A stretch of DNA of 64,000 nucleotides, from assembly GCF_000015245.1 (NCBI RefSeq), contig NC_008700.1:2052001-2116000 (forward strand). Direction: 5' to 3'. Below the pieces are notes generated by a model. It had not been told where the DNA came from. It was given only the letters and a program-made list of their open reading frames with translations, and searched no databases. Source of the stretch: Shewanella amazonensis SB2B (lineage in GTDB: Bacteria; Pseudomonadota; Gammaproteobacteria; Enterobacterales; Shewanellaceae). Shown piece after piece: positions 46,111-55,497 of the stretch; within the stretch, counting starts at the first letter, position 1; every line of letters starts with the position of its first letter. The position numbers and the translations under genes were made by a program.

Positions 46111-49100
46111 TGGATATCGCCCGTTATTCGATTGCCAAACGCACCAGCGTTTGGGTGATCATCTGTTTGCTGCTGCTTGGGGGCTACCTTAGCTACCAAC
46201 AACTGGGGCGCTTTGAAGACCCTGAATTTGTCATCCGTCAGGCGGTGGTGATCACCCCTTATCCCGGCGCCACCGCCAAAGAGGTGGCCGACGAAGTCAC
46301 CGATGTGATTGAGTCGGCGGTACAGGCGCTTCAGGAAGTGAAAGAAGTTAAGTCGGTCTCCAAGCAGGGCATGTCGGAAGTGACGGTTGAAATCGACCTG
46401 CAGTTTGCCCGCTCCAAGGGGGAGCTCGATCAGGTGTGGGATAAGCTGAGGCGAAAAATCGGCGATGCCCAACGGCAACTGCCCAAGGGGGCAGGGCCTG
46501 CGATAGTTAACGACGACTTTTCTGACGTTTACGCCCTGTTTTATGCCGTCACGGGTCCGGGTTACAGCGATAAGCAGCTGTATGACTATGTCGACTTTCT
46601 GAGTAAAGAGCTGGCTTTGGTGGACGGAGTGGCCAAAACCGCCATCATGGCCAATCGCCAGGAAGAAATTTATCTCGAGTTCTCGGCTGAGCGCCTCGCT
46701 GCCCTTGGCATGAATGCCCAGCAAATCTTCTCGGTATTGCAAAAGCAGAATCTGGTGACTGTGGCGGGTGAGCTGCCTGCTGGCAATATGCGCCTGCCGG
46801 TGATCCCTCAATCAGCGGTTAGCAGCCTGGATGCACTCAAAAACCTGCCCCTTGGTCTTGGCAATCAGGGCCAGATCCTGCGCCTCAGTGATGTGGCCAA
46901 TGTGGTGCGCGGCTATAAAGAGCCCATGAGCCTGATGATGACCTACAACGGCGAAAGCGCCATCGGGCTGGGTATTTCCAACATCAGCGGCGGCAACGTG
47001 GTCAACATGGGCGACGCGGTCAAGGCGCGGCTGGCCGAGCTTGAAAATCAGCGCCCCATCGGCATGGAGCTGAATGTCGTCTCCATGCAATCCGATTCGG
47101 TCAAAGCCTCGGTGGCCAACTTTGTCGACAATCTCATCGCCGCCGTGGTGATTGTGTTTGTGGTACTGCTGCTGTTTATGGGGGTGCGCTCCGGGGTGAT
47201 TATCGGCTTTGTGCTGCTGCTTACCGTGTCTGGCACCCTGATTATCATGCTGATGGACGACATTGCCATGCAGCGCATTTCCCTTGGCGCGCTCATCATC
47301 GCTCTGGGGATGCTGGTGGATAACGCCATCGTAGTGACCGACGGCGTGCTGGTAAAACTGCAGCAGGGGGAAGAGCGTGAAAAAGCCATCAGCGAGGTGG
47401 TTAATGCCACCGTATGGCCGCTGCTTGGTGGCACTGTGGTGGGCATTCTGGCGTTCAGCGCCATTGGCCTGTCGCCCAGCGACATGGGCGAATATGCCGG
47501 TTCGCTGTTTTGGGTCATCCTCTATTCGATGCTGCTGAGCTGGGTGTTTTCGGTCACCATTACTCCGCTGCTGTGCCATCAATTTTTGCAGGTTAAACAA
47601 CAAGCTGCTGGTCAGAGCGAGGGCAAGGTACTCGGCGCCTATCGCTCCATGCTGATGTGGGTACTTGGCAACCGCATCCTGACCGGACTGGGGTTGATTG
47701 GCCTGCTGGCGCTGGCACTGTTTGGCATGCGTCTGGTTCCTCCGGGCTTTATGCCCGAATCACAGCGGCCGCAGTTTGTGGTGGATGTGTATTTACCTCA
47801 GGGTACTGACATCAACTACACCCATACCGTGGTTGGCCGTATCAGCGATGAGGTGGCCAAAGAGGCGGCTGTGACCGGCATTACCAGCTTTACTGGCGGC
47901 GGCGGTCTTCGATTTATGCTGACTTACTCCCCCGAGCCGCGTAACCCGGCCTATGGCCAGCTGCTGATAGATGTGGATGATTATCAGAACATTGCGGCAT
48001 TGGTGGTAAAGCTGCAGCAGCAACTCTCTGAAAACTATCCCGATGCCTCCATCAAGGTGTGGAAGTTTATGCTTGGCCGCGGCGGCGGTAAGAAAATCGA
48101 GGCGGGTTTCAGTGGCCCAGACCCAAGGGTACTGCGTGAACTGGCCGAGCAGGCCAAGGCGCTGATGTTGCAAAATCCTCAGCTGATTGCGGTGCAGGAT
48201 GACTGGCGCCAGCAGGTGCCTGTGCTGGTGCCCAAATACGATCAGGCGGTGGTGCAGCAACTGGGGCTGACCAGTGTGGAGCTGAATCAGGCGCTGACAC
48301 AAATGCTCAGTGGTACTACGATTGGCTCCTACCGCGAAGGAGATGACCTCATTCCGCTGGTGGTGCGCGCGCCCGAGAGTGAACGCCGCTTTGAGCGTGC
48401 CATTGAAAGCCTACAGGTTTACAGCCCGGTTGCCGGTCGTCAGGTACCGCTCAGTGAAATGACCAGCGACATCGCCGTAGAGTGGCAGGATGCCATTGTT
48501 CGCCGCATCGATCGCCAGCCCACCATTCTGGTGCAGGCCGATCCCGCGCCGGGCGTGCTCACTAACGAAGCGTTTAACAGAGTTCGCCCTGAGATTGAAG
48601 CCATTGCGCTGCCACCGGGTTATCGGCTTACCTGGTATGGTGAGTACAAGGCCTCCAACGATGCCAACGAAGGCTTGGCCTCGTCAGCGCCGTTTGGCTT
48701 TGCCGCGATGATCTTGGCCGTGGTGTTTATGTTCAATGCGCTCAGGCAGCCGCTGGTTATCTGGCTCACTGTGCCCTTGGCCGTGATAGGCGTGGTGGTG
48801 GGGCTGGTACTGTTTAACACCGCGTTTGAGTTTATGGCCATTCTCGGCTTTTTGAGCCTGATTGGCATGATGGTGAAAAACGCGATTGTGTTGGTGGATC
48901 AGGCCGACAGCGATATCCGCGCCGGCGCTGCGCCACTGGACGGGTTAGTGCAGGCCTCGGTCAGCCGTGCCCGCCCTGTGGTGCTCGGTGCCCTGACCAC
49001 CATACTCGGGGTTGCGCCGCTGATTATGGATCCGTTCTTCAAGAGCATGGCGGTGACCATTATGTTTGGTCTGCTGTTTGCCACCGCCCTGACATTGATT

Positions 49101-49154
49101 GTGATCCCGCTGCTGTACGCCGCCCTGCTGCGGGTACCGGCACCCACGCGCTGA
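46110..49154 (+). CDS. RND efflux transporter permease
   Basis: A 1014-aa inner-membrane proton-driven exporter with the twelve-helix, two-loop layout of the AcrB family. In the proton relay Asp404 is kept but the second aspartate of AcrB (VDDA) is Asn405 (LVDNAIVV); Lys923 (MMVKNAIV) is kept. Many RND pumps of this branch share VDNA. It forms an operon with the adaptor but no TolC-like outer-membrane gene lies near. The substrate is unknown. Confidence 0.95.
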   Translation: MDIARYSIAKRTSVWVIICLLLLGGYLSYQQLGRFEDPEFVIRQAVVITPYPGATAKEVADEVTDVIESAVQALQEVKEVKSVSKQGMSEVTVEIDLQFARSKGELDQVWDKLRRKIGDAQRQLPKGAGPAIVNDDFSDVYALFYAVTGPGYSDKQLYDYVDFLSKELALVDGVAKTAIMANRQEEIYLEFSAERLAALGMNAQQIFSVLQKQNLVTVAGELPAGNMRLPVIPQSAVSSLDALKNLPLGLGNQGQILRLSDVANVVRGYKEPMSLMMTYNGESAIGLGISNISGGNVVNMGDAVKARLAELENQRPIGMELNVVSMQSDSVKASVANFVDNLIAAVVIVFVVLLLFMGVRSGVIIGFVLLLTVSGTLIIMLMDDIAMQRISLGALIIALGMLVDNAIVVTDGVLVKLQQGEEREKAISEVVNATVWPLLGGTVVGILAFSAIGLSPSDMGEYAGSLFWVILYSMLLSWVFSVTITPLLCHQFLQVKQQAAGQSEGKVLGAYRSMLMWVLGNRILTGLGLIGLLALALFGMRLVPPGFMPESQRPQFVVDVYLPQGTDINYTHTVVGRISDEVAKEAAVTGITSFTGGGGLRFMLTYSPEPRNPAYGQLLIDVDDYQNIAALVVKLQQQLSENYPDASIKVWKFMLGRGGGKKIEAGFSGPDPRVLRELAEQAKALMLQNPQLIAVQDDWRQQVPVLVPKYDQAVVQQLGLTSVELNQALTQMLSGTTIGSYREGDDLIPLVVRAPESERRFERAIESLQVYSPVAGRQVPLSEMTSDIAVEWQDAIVRRIDRQPTILVQADPAPGVLTNEAFNRVRPEIEAIALPPGYRLTWYGEYKASNDANEGLASSAPFGFAAMILAVVFMFNALRQPLVIWLTVPLAVIGVVVGLVLFNTAFEFMAILGFLSLIGMMVKNAIVLVDQADSDIRAGAAPLDGLVQASVSRARPVVLGALTTILGVAPLIMDPFFKSMAVTIMFGLLFATALTLIVIPLLYAALLRVPAPTR

Positions 49155-49190
49155 AGCAACCCAGCAGTGTGCTGGCAATTTTTGTAATAT

Positions 49191-49218
49191 AAAGAGGGTG
49201 ATTAAACCCTCTTTTTTT
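49191..49218 (+). terminator. Terminator of RND operon
   Basis: AAAGAGGGT and ACCCTCTTT around a 6-nt loop, followed by a T-run. Confidence 0.88.
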
Positions 49219-49536
49219 CTGAATTTCGACCCGTATTGCACCTCTGCTTGCTTTACAAGTAGTACCTGTCTGTTTGGCTGGGGGATGTTTGTACACGTTT
49301 AATCAAGATGTGCCGCCCCTTTACTGAGTTCAGAAGACATAGTGTTGGTATGGCATATGGTCATGTTTACGTTGAAATTGTTCGAATGATTAGCCTTCAG
49401 TAGTAGGCTCTGGCTTGTGGTCAGTGATGAGAAAGCGTTGTAGCGATGGCGCAAAGTAATGCTTACAGTAATGCCTTTAAATTTTATATTTAATTTAAAA
49501 TCAATTAATTGAGTGGATAAGTCTTATTCCTCCCTC

Positions 49537-49590
49537 CCACATTTAATGAACTGGAATCAGTAACTTACTGGTTCCCTTTTTTGCTTTGGG
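49537..49590 (+). repeat. Direct repeat copy 2: tRNA-Ser 3' end plus terminator
   Basis: Matches 44316-44369 closely, including CCACATTTAA and the block GGAATCAGTAACTTACTGG. Just upstream only scraps of tRNA-like sequence remain (CCTCCCTC), so no second functional tRNA exists here. Confidence 0.85.
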
Positions 49591-49723
49591 TACGTTTGAG
49601 GATCAAATCAGCACTTTCTGGCAGCTTTTATCCGCTCAGGATTTGGTATTCCGTTCAGACAAGCGCAAAATTCGTAACAAGAAATGTACTGACTTAAATT
49701 CACGGCAATTTAATGGTTTACTT

Positions 49724-49748
49724 AGGGACTTTATTCATCAAAGTCCCT
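49724..49748 (+). repeat. 9-bp inverted repeat before DUF885 gene
   Basis: AGGGACTTT and AAAGTCCCT flank a 7-nt spacer, 24 bp before the GTG start. It may be an operator or a leader hairpin. Confidence 0.55.
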
Positions 49749-49772
49749 TAGAAGGACTGAAAGGAATGCGCT

Positions 49773-51560
49773 GTGAAAAAAACTACGTTAGCCCTCGCCA
49801 TTTCACTGGCCGCACTGTCTCTTGGCGCCTGCACAGATAGCACCACCTCAAGTGGTCATGTACAACATGCCACTGCCAGTAGTGTCACAAGCCAACAGAC
49901 TCAATCTTTTGCCTCCTTCAGTGAAGCCTTTATCGATTCCCTCTGGCAAGTGGCTCCGACCTGGGCACTCTACAGCGGTTATCACAAATACGATGGCATC
50001 TTGGAAGTAGCCGATGAGGCCCAGCGTGCCAAAACCCTCGCGTTTGTTAATTCCCAGCGTGAGATGCTACAGGCCTTCAACACAAAAAATCTCTCCACCA
50101 GTGAGTTGATTGATTACCGCCTGATTGAAAATCTGCTCAATAGCGTCGAGTGGGAACAAACCCGTTTTCGTGCCTGGCAGTGGGATCCTTCCGGTTACAA
50201 TGTGGCAGGTGGCTTTGCACAAATCATCAATGAAGATTTTGCGCCGTTGGATGAACGTTTGCGCTCTGTGGTATCTCGTCTTGAGAATGTACCCGCCTAC
50301 TATGAAGCGGCGAGAAAAAATATCAAAAATCCGACGCTGGAACACACCGAGCTTGCATTGCTGCAGAATCAGGGTGCGTTCTCTGTTTTTAACGATGAGC
50401 TTATTGCAAAAGTGGAGAGTTCTGGCCTTACGGATGCCGAGAAAACACTGTTTAAACAGCGTTTTGATGCCGCAATTTCAGCGATAAATGAGCATATCAT
50501 TTGGCTCGAAACCCTGAGCAATAACCTCAAGGTCAATGGTGCCCGTGATTTTCGTATTGGCGAAGCACTTTACGAAGAAAAATTTGCCCTGGATATACAG
50601 TCGGGTATGACGGCCAAGGCGCTTTACAATAAAGCCAGCGCCGATATGGTGCGGGTGCATGCTGAAATGGCCAGGATCACCAAGGAGATTTGGAGCAAGT
50701 ACTTCACTGAGACAATGCCCGACGACTCAAAGGTCGCGACGCGAATGCTGATTGATAAGCTGTCGGCAAAGCACGTGAAGCGTGAAGACTTTGTGAATGA
50801 GGTGAGGGCGCAAATCCCAGAGCTGGTTAAATTCGTCAATGATAAACAGCTTATTACGCTCGACCCCAATAAACCACTGGTGGTACGCGAGACACCGGAA
50901 TACATGCGTGGCTACGCCGGCGCCTCTATCAGTGCCCCCGGACCTTATGACAAAGGGGGCAATACCTATTACAACGTGACTCCGCTGGATGGGATGTCGG
51001 ACGAATCTGCCGAGTCATATTTGCGTGAATACAATCACTGGATTTTGCAGGTGCTCAATATCCACGAGGCGATTCCGGGCCACTACACGCAATTGGTGTA
51101 TTCCAACGAGTCCCCCAGTCTGATTAAGAGCCTGTTTGGCAATGGCGCTATGGTAGAGGGCTGGGCGGTATACACAGAGCGGATGATGCTGGAAGAGGGA
51201 TATGGCAACTTTGAACCTGAAATGTGGCTGATGTATTACAAGTGGAACCTGCGGGTGATTGCCAACACCATTTTGGATTACAGTATTCAGGTCAAGGGCA
51301 TGACACAGGAAGAGGCCATGACGCTGATGATGGAAGAGGCCTTCCAACAAGAGGCTGAAGCGGCGGGCAAATGGCGCCGGGCGACCCTAAGCCAGGTGCA
51401 GCTGACCAGCTATTACGCCGGGTATCGGGAAATCTACGACTTCAGAGAAGAGCTCAAAGCCAAATCTCCCGAGAGTTTTGATTTGAAAGCATTCCATGAG
51501 CGTTTCCTGAGCTTTGGCAGTGCGCCGGTCAAATATATCCGAGAGTTAATGGTGAACTAA
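49773..51560 (+). CDS. DUF885 metallopeptidase-like lipoprotein
   Basis: A 595-aa DUF885 protein with a lipoprotein signal (LAALSLGAC). The zinc-type motif NIHEAIPGHYTQL and the later EGWAVYTERMMLEEGY are the family hallmarks and suggest a peptidase, probably on the periplasmic side of a membrane. Its substrates are unknown. The start is GTG 49773 with AAGGA 9 nt upstream. It is monocistronic, just outside the repeat-bounded segment. Confidence 0.9.
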   Translation: MKKTTLALAISLAALSLGACTDSTTSSGHVQHATASSVTSQQTQSFASFSEAFIDSLWQVAPTWALYSGYHKYDGILEVADEAQRAKTLAFVNSQREMLQAFNTKNLSTSELIDYRLIENLLNSVEWEQTRFRAWQWDPSGYNVAGGFAQIINEDFAPLDERLRSVVSRLENVPAYYEAARKNIKNPTLEHTELALLQNQGAFSVFNDELIAKVESSGLTDAEKTLFKQRFDAAISAINEHIIWLETLSNNLKVNGARDFRIGEALYEEKFALDIQSGMTAKALYNKASADMVRVHAEMARITKEIWSKYFTETMPDDSKVATRMLIDKLSAKHVKREDFVNEVRAQIPELVKFVNDKQLITLDPNKPLVVRETPEYMRGYAGASISAPGPYDKGGNTYYNVTPLDGMSDESAESYLREYNHWILQVLNIHEAIPGHYTQLVYSNESPSLIKSLFGNGAMVEGWAVYTERMMLEEGYGNFEPEMWLMYYKWNLRVIANTILDYSIQVKGMTQEEAMTLMMEEAFQQEAEAAGKWRRATLSQVQLTSYYAGYREIYDFREELKAKSPESFDLKAFHERFLSFGSAPVKYIRELMVN

Positions 51561-51579
51561 CCAGCATCTTTACAAACAG

Positions 51580-51606
51580 AAGGGTCGCATCGCGGCCCTT
51601 TTTGTT
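51580..51606 (+). terminator. Terminator after DUF885 gene
   Basis: AAGGGTCGC pairs with GCGGCCCTT (one G-U) with a 3-nt loop and TTTTTG after. Confidence 0.8.
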
Positions 51607-51738
51607 GTGAAGAAAAAGCGATATATAACATAGCGCTAACATTCAGAACCAAGGTCACATAACAGTGGCAAATCTACTTGGCTGAGGCTTAATATCATGC
51701 TAATGTGAATAACAACCGTTCGCATTTAGATTTGAATC

Positions 51739-52413
51739 GTGAATAAAATACTCTTGGTCGAAGACGACAATGGATTTCGGGAGCTGCTAACCGAGGCTCT
51801 CGAGCGGGAAGGTTTGTGTGTATCTGTTGCCACCGATGGCTTTGAAGCCCTTACTTTGATGGAAAAGGATACGCCAGAACTTATTCTTCTGGATCTGATG
51901 ATGCCGGGAATGGACGGATTTTCCATGTTAATGCAACGGAGAAACCAGTTACCCGTGATTGTGATATCCGCACTCGACAGCGAAGAAGAGCGAATTCGTG
52001 GATATCAGTTGGGCGCCGATGATTTTTTGACCAAGCCATTCAGCATCAAAGAGTTAATCGTACGCATCCAGGCGCTGGCCCGAAGGCTGAAACGCCAGGA
52101 TGTACCGACACACAAAGAAGCAGACACCCACATTCACTTTGATGAAACACGCTACACAATCGGTATTGGCGACCGGCAAGTCATGCTTACCCAAACCGAG
52201 TTTAAATTGTTTCGCTACTTGTTTGAACGAAAGGGGCAGGTCGTGACCAAGGCCGAACTGCAACGTAGTGTGCTGCAGAAAGAGTTTGGCCGTTTTGACC
52301 GTAACCTTGATATGCATATCAGTAATACCCGCCGTAAGCTTGCACAAACCAAGTTGCCGCGCAGCATGATAAATACGGTTCGTGGTCAGGGGTACAGCTT
52401 CGCCTGTTGTTAG
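51739..52413 (+). CDS. OmpR-family response regulator (orphan)
   Basis: A 224-aa two-component regulator. The receiver domain has the acidic pair LVEDD, the phospho-acceptor Asp in LILLDLMMPGMDG, and the lysine in LTKPFSIKEL. A winged-helix OmpR domain follows (LTQTEFKLFRYLFERKGQVV...NTVRGQGYSF). The start is GTG 51739. No histidine kinase gene adjoins it, so its partner and targets are unknown. Confidence 0.93.
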   Translation: MNKILLVEDDNGFRELLTEALEREGLCVSVATDGFEALTLMEKDTPELILLDLMMPGMDGFSMLMQRRNQLPVIVISALDSEEERIRGYQLGADDFLTKPFSIKELIVRIQALARRLKRQDVPTHKEADTHIHFDETRYTIGIGDRQVMLTQTEFKLFRYLFERKGQVVTKAELQRSVLQKEFGRFDRNLDMHISNTRRKLAQTKLPRSMINTVRGQGYSFACC

Positions 52414-52524
52414 TAAGAATTGGCCGCAACGCATTCAAGAACGGTTGCTTTTAGGGTATTCTAGGGCATCTTTCAGGCTCGGTATCGCCGGGCATGTATC
52501 CTACACACAGAGCAGGAACAGCAG

Positions 52525-53652
52525 ATGCGGATCAGCGCCAATTTTGACGGTGGCAACATTCAGGTTGTCAGCCTTGACGATCATAACGACATTCAACTGG
52601 CGATTCGTCCAGACGAAGGTGGCGAGTTCTATCAGTGGTTTAACTTTCGGATGGAAGGCGAAGTCGGAAATCATTTCCGTCTGAATATCATTAACGCCGC
52701 TGCGGCATCCTATCCGAAAGGTTGGGACGAGTATCAGGCAGTGGGCAGCTACGATCGCCAGAATTGGTTCCGTTTACCCACGCAATTTCAGGATGGCAAA
52801 CTCACCATTGATGTCTCCCTGGATTGCAGCAGTATCCAAATTGCCTATTTCGCCCCATACAGCTACGAACGTCATTTAGATTTACTCGCCGCAGTGCAAA
52901 TGCATCCTTTGGTCGACCTTGAACATCTGGGGCTTACTCTGGATGGTCGTGACATGACCCTGGTTAAAGTGGGTGATGGCGACAGCAACAAGCGCAATAT
53001 CTGGATCACCGCCCGTCAACATCCCGGTGAAACCATGGCAGAGTGGTTGGTGGAAGGCTTGCTAAACCGCTTGCTCGACCGTGAAAACGCCACCGCCAAG
53101 GCGCTGCTGGATAAAGCCAACTTTTACATTGTCCCCAATATGAACCCTGATGGCAGCGTGCGTGGCCATCTGCGTACCAATGCCAAAGGCGTAAACCTGA
53201 ACCGTGAATGGCAAGCCCCATCCCTTGAGCGCAGCCCTGAAGTTTTTTATGTGGTTAATCGCATGAAAGAAACCGGCGTTGACCTTTTCTATGACGTCCA
53301 CGGTGATGAAGGTTTGCCCTATGTCTTTGTAGCTGGCGCAGAAGGCGTACCTTGCTGGGATGCTCGTCTGGCCGATTTGCAACAGCAATTCACCGATGTG
53401 CTGAGCCTTGCCAGTGCCGATTTCCAAACTGAATTTGGTTATGCCAAAGATGCGCCGGGCAAAGCCAATCTGACGGTGGCGTCCAACTGGGTAGCCCAGA
53501 CATTCAATTGCCTGTCCAACACCCTGGAAATGCCGTTTAAAGACAACGCCAATCTTCAGGATCCCTTTGTGGGTTGGTCCCCTGAACGCAGTCAGCAATT
53601 GGGTGAGGCGTCACTCATAGCCATGCTGGCGGTTGTAGACAAGCTGAGATAA
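52525..53652 (+). CDS. M14 zinc carboxypeptidase, cytosolic carboxypeptidase-like
   Basis: A 375-aa protein with the N-terminal beta domain seen in cytosolic carboxypeptidases (YQWFNFRMEGEVG) and an M14 catalytic domain. Zinc ligands are in RQHPGETMAEW and FYDVHGDEG; NLNREW and the catalytic Glu in NTLEMPFKD complete the site. No signal peptide is visible. Eukaryotic relatives trim glutamate from tubulin; the bacterial substrate is unknown. Two small genes follow closely. Confidence 0.92.
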   Translation: MRISANFDGGNIQVVSLDDHNDIQLAIRPDEGGEFYQWFNFRMEGEVGNHFRLNIINAAAASYPKGWDEYQAVGSYDRQNWFRLPTQFQDGKLTIDVSLDCSSIQIAYFAPYSYERHLDLLAAVQMHPLVDLEHLGLTLDGRDMTLVKVGDGDSNKRNIWITARQHPGETMAEWLVEGLLNRLLDRENATAKALLDKANFYIVPNMNPDGSVRGHLRTNAKGVNLNREWQAPSLERSPEVFYVVNRMKETGVDLFYDVHGDEGLPYVFVAGAEGVPCWDARLADLQQQFTDVLSLASADFQTEFGYAKDAPGKANLTVASNWVAQTFNCLSNTLEMPFKDNANLQDPFVGWSPERSQQLGEASLIAMLAVVDKLR

Positions 53653-53657
53653 TTCTT

Positions 53658-53975
53658 ATGGCGTTAGTGCAATGTCCTGTCTGCAATAAACGGATCTCGA
53701 GTAAGGCGCCCCAGTGTCCACACTGCAGCACCTCATCAGCAGGTGACAATGAGTCGGCGCTGAGGATTGCGCAGATCAAAAAGTCGCAGCGCCTGATGAA
53801 CCAGAGTTTCATCACCATGACCCTGTTTATCGGTGGCGTAGTGGTGCTGTTTTGGGGCGGAGAAGAGCCCGAAGGTGTGCGTCTGACGGCCGGTGCAGTG
53901 CTATTGACCCTGGGGTTTGTTGGCTATCTGGTCACCCGAGTCCAGATGGTGATAAATAAGCGGAAAAGTGTATGA
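53658..53975 (+). CDS. Zinc-ribbon membrane protein of unknown function
   Basis: A 105-aa protein with two CxxC pairs (CPVCNKRI and CPHC, about residues 8-23) forming a zinc ribbon, then two hydrophobic segments (about 51-67 and 75-95). It starts 5 bp after the carboxypeptidase stop and its own stop overlaps the next start (ATGA), so it is in that operon. Function unknown. Confidence 0.82.
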   Translation: MALVQCPVCNKRISSKAPQCPHCSTSSAGDNESALRIAQIKKSQRLMNQSFITMTLFIGGVVVLFWGGEEPEGVRLTAGAVLLTLGFVGYLVTRVQMVINKRKSV

Positions 53976-54265
53976 AAGACTTGAATCAGCTGATTGATGA
54001 GATGCCATTGGAAGTATACGAGCGCATGCGTTCGGCCGTTGAGCTTGGCAAATGGGAAGATGGCAGTGTACTGACCGAAGCCCAGCGTGAAAATGCCATG
54101 CAGGTCGTGATGCTGTACCAGGCCCGGATGCTTGACCAGGACGAACATTTCACCATCGCCCGCGGTGGCAGCATCAATGAGCTCTCCAAAAGCGAGTTGA
54201 AACGTCGTATGGCTTCGGATTTCGGTGGTGAAACCATCGCGACCTTCAGTAACGATGAAATCTGA
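53972..54265 (+). CDS. yeaC: YeaC-like DUF1315 protein
   Basis: A 97-aa acidic protein of the DUF1315/YeaC type, function unknown. Typical stretches are MPLEVYERMRSAVELGKWEDG and ENAMQVVMLYQAR. Its ATG overlaps the stop of the zinc-ribbon gene by 4 nt. Confidence 0.85.
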   Translation: MKDLNQLIDEMPLEVYERMRSAVELGKWEDGSVLTEAQRENAMQVVMLYQARMLDQDEHFTIARGGSINELSKSELKRRMASDFGGETIATFSNDEI

Positions 54266-54288
54266 TCTGCTCAGTGAGCGGTAAAGCT

Positions 54289-54317
54289 AAAAAAGCCGGT
54301 CTGAGACCGGCTTTTTT
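54289..54317. terminator. Bidirectional terminator between yeaC and ansA
   Basis: AAAAAAGCCGGTC and GACCGGCTTTTTT with a TGA loop between convergent genes. Confidence 0.92.
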
Positions 54318-54319
54318 GT

Positions 54320-55333
54320 TTAATCGCTGGTGAGTTCACCCACCAGATTGGTTTGCATGGCAGCTTTTATGTCTGCCGGCGGCAGATTTTTAGACAGCAG
54401 GAAATGCAATTTGGCGAGACAGGCTTCGATGGTCATGTCGGCGCCACTGATAACACCGGCGCGGGCGAGGGCGTTACCGGTTGCGTAGCCGCCCATATTC
54501 ACTTTCCCCTGGAAACACTGCGTCAGGTTCACCAGTACCACACCCCGTTCGTCTGCTTCTTTGAGTGTGTTAAGCAGTGCTGGATCCTGAGGCGCGTTGC
54601 CTACGCCAAAGGTCAGTAAAATCAGCGCTTTCACCGGCTGCTGCAGGACGTTGATGAAGATATCGGTAGAGATACCCGGGTACAGTGTCACCACACCCAC
54701 AGGTTGCGGTGAAATACAGGCAACCTCCAGCTGTCCAGTGGCTTCACGGGTGATTTTGCCGGCCTTCAGGTTAATGGTGATCCCCGCTTCGAGCAGCAAG
54801 GGGAAGTTTGGCGAGGCGAAGGCATCAAATCCATCGGCATGTGCCTTGGTGGTGCGATTGCCGCGAAATAGCTTGTTATTGAAAAATAAACACACTTCGG
54901 CAACCGGATAACGGGCGGCAATATACAGGGCATTCAGCAGGTTGGTTTGCCCGTCTGAGCGAAGCTGGGCGAGGGGGATTTGCGAGCCGGTGACTATCAC
55001 TGGCTTACCCAACCCCTGCAGCATAAAGGACAGCGCTGACGCAGTGTAGGCCATGGTGTCTGTGCCATGGAGGATGACAAAGCCATCGTACTTGCCATAG
55101 TTGTTGCGAATATCATCGGCAATCATCTGCCAATGTGCCGGCGACATGTTGGATGAATCAATCAGCGGGTCATACTCGTGGATCACAAACTCCGGCATTT
55201 CTTCGTGATAGAACTCCGGCATGGATTGGACACACTGGGTCAAAAATCCTGCAACGGGCGCAAAGCCATTGGCGGTTTTCTGCATACCGATGGTACCGCC
55301 GGTGTAGGCGACATAAATGGAGGGCTTTTTCAT
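54320..55333 (-). CDS. ansA: Type I (cytoplasmic) L-asparaginase
   Basis: A 337-aa enzyme that hydrolyses asparagine to aspartate and ammonia. The two catalytic threonine motifs are VAYTGGTIGMQK and ILHGTDTMAYTA. No signal peptide is seen, which fits the cytoplasmic type I enzyme. It lies downstream of sppA on the same strand, as in E. coli, but a terminator lies between them. Confidence 0.95.
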   Translation of the reverse strand: MKKPSIYVAYTGGTIGMQKTANGFAPVAGFLTQCVQSMPEFYHEEMPEFVIHEYDPLIDSSNMSPAHWQMIADDIRNNYGKYDGFVILHGTDTMAYTASALSFMLQGLGKPVIVTGSQIPLAQLRSDGQTNLLNALYIAARYPVAEVCLFFNNKLFRGNRTTKAHADGFDAFASPNFPLLLEAGITINLKAGKITREATGQLEVACISPQPVGVVTLYPGISTDIFINVLQQPVKALILLTFGVGNAPQDPALLNTLKEADERGVVLVNLTQCFQGKVNMGGYATGNALARAGVISGADMTIEACLAKLHFLLSKNLPPADIKAAMQTNLVGELTSD

Positions 55334-55445
55334 GGGTGAGGTGACTGCTGTTTGATTTTGACCGAATTATAAGGATCCCTTCGCCTAAACGAAACCTCAG
55401 GGGCTAATTCAGTTAAAAATTCACTGATAAAGTAAGACAGCCAAA

Positions 55446-55472
55446 GAAAAACCCGGCATGAGCCGGGCTTTT
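55446..55472 (-). terminator. Terminator of sppA
   Basis: AAACCCGGC and GCCGGGCTT around ATGA, with an A-run on the left that gives U on the minus strand. Confidence 0.85.
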
Positions 55473-55497
55473 ACTGTTCAGCGCTGACTTATTGCAG

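Larger units (their letters stand above)
49155..49772. other. Gene-free region containing second tRNA-end repeat
   Basis: 618 bp without a convincing gene. It holds the RND terminator, an AT-rich stretch (about 49470-49510), the second copy of the tRNA-Ser 3' end/terminator (49537-49590) and a hairpin just before the DUF885 gene. Confidence 0.6.

Noticed and set aside
49500..49536. Second functional tRNA-Ser upstream of repeat copy 2
   Set aside because: Only CCTCCCTC-like scraps remain; acceptor, anticodon and T arms cannot be built.
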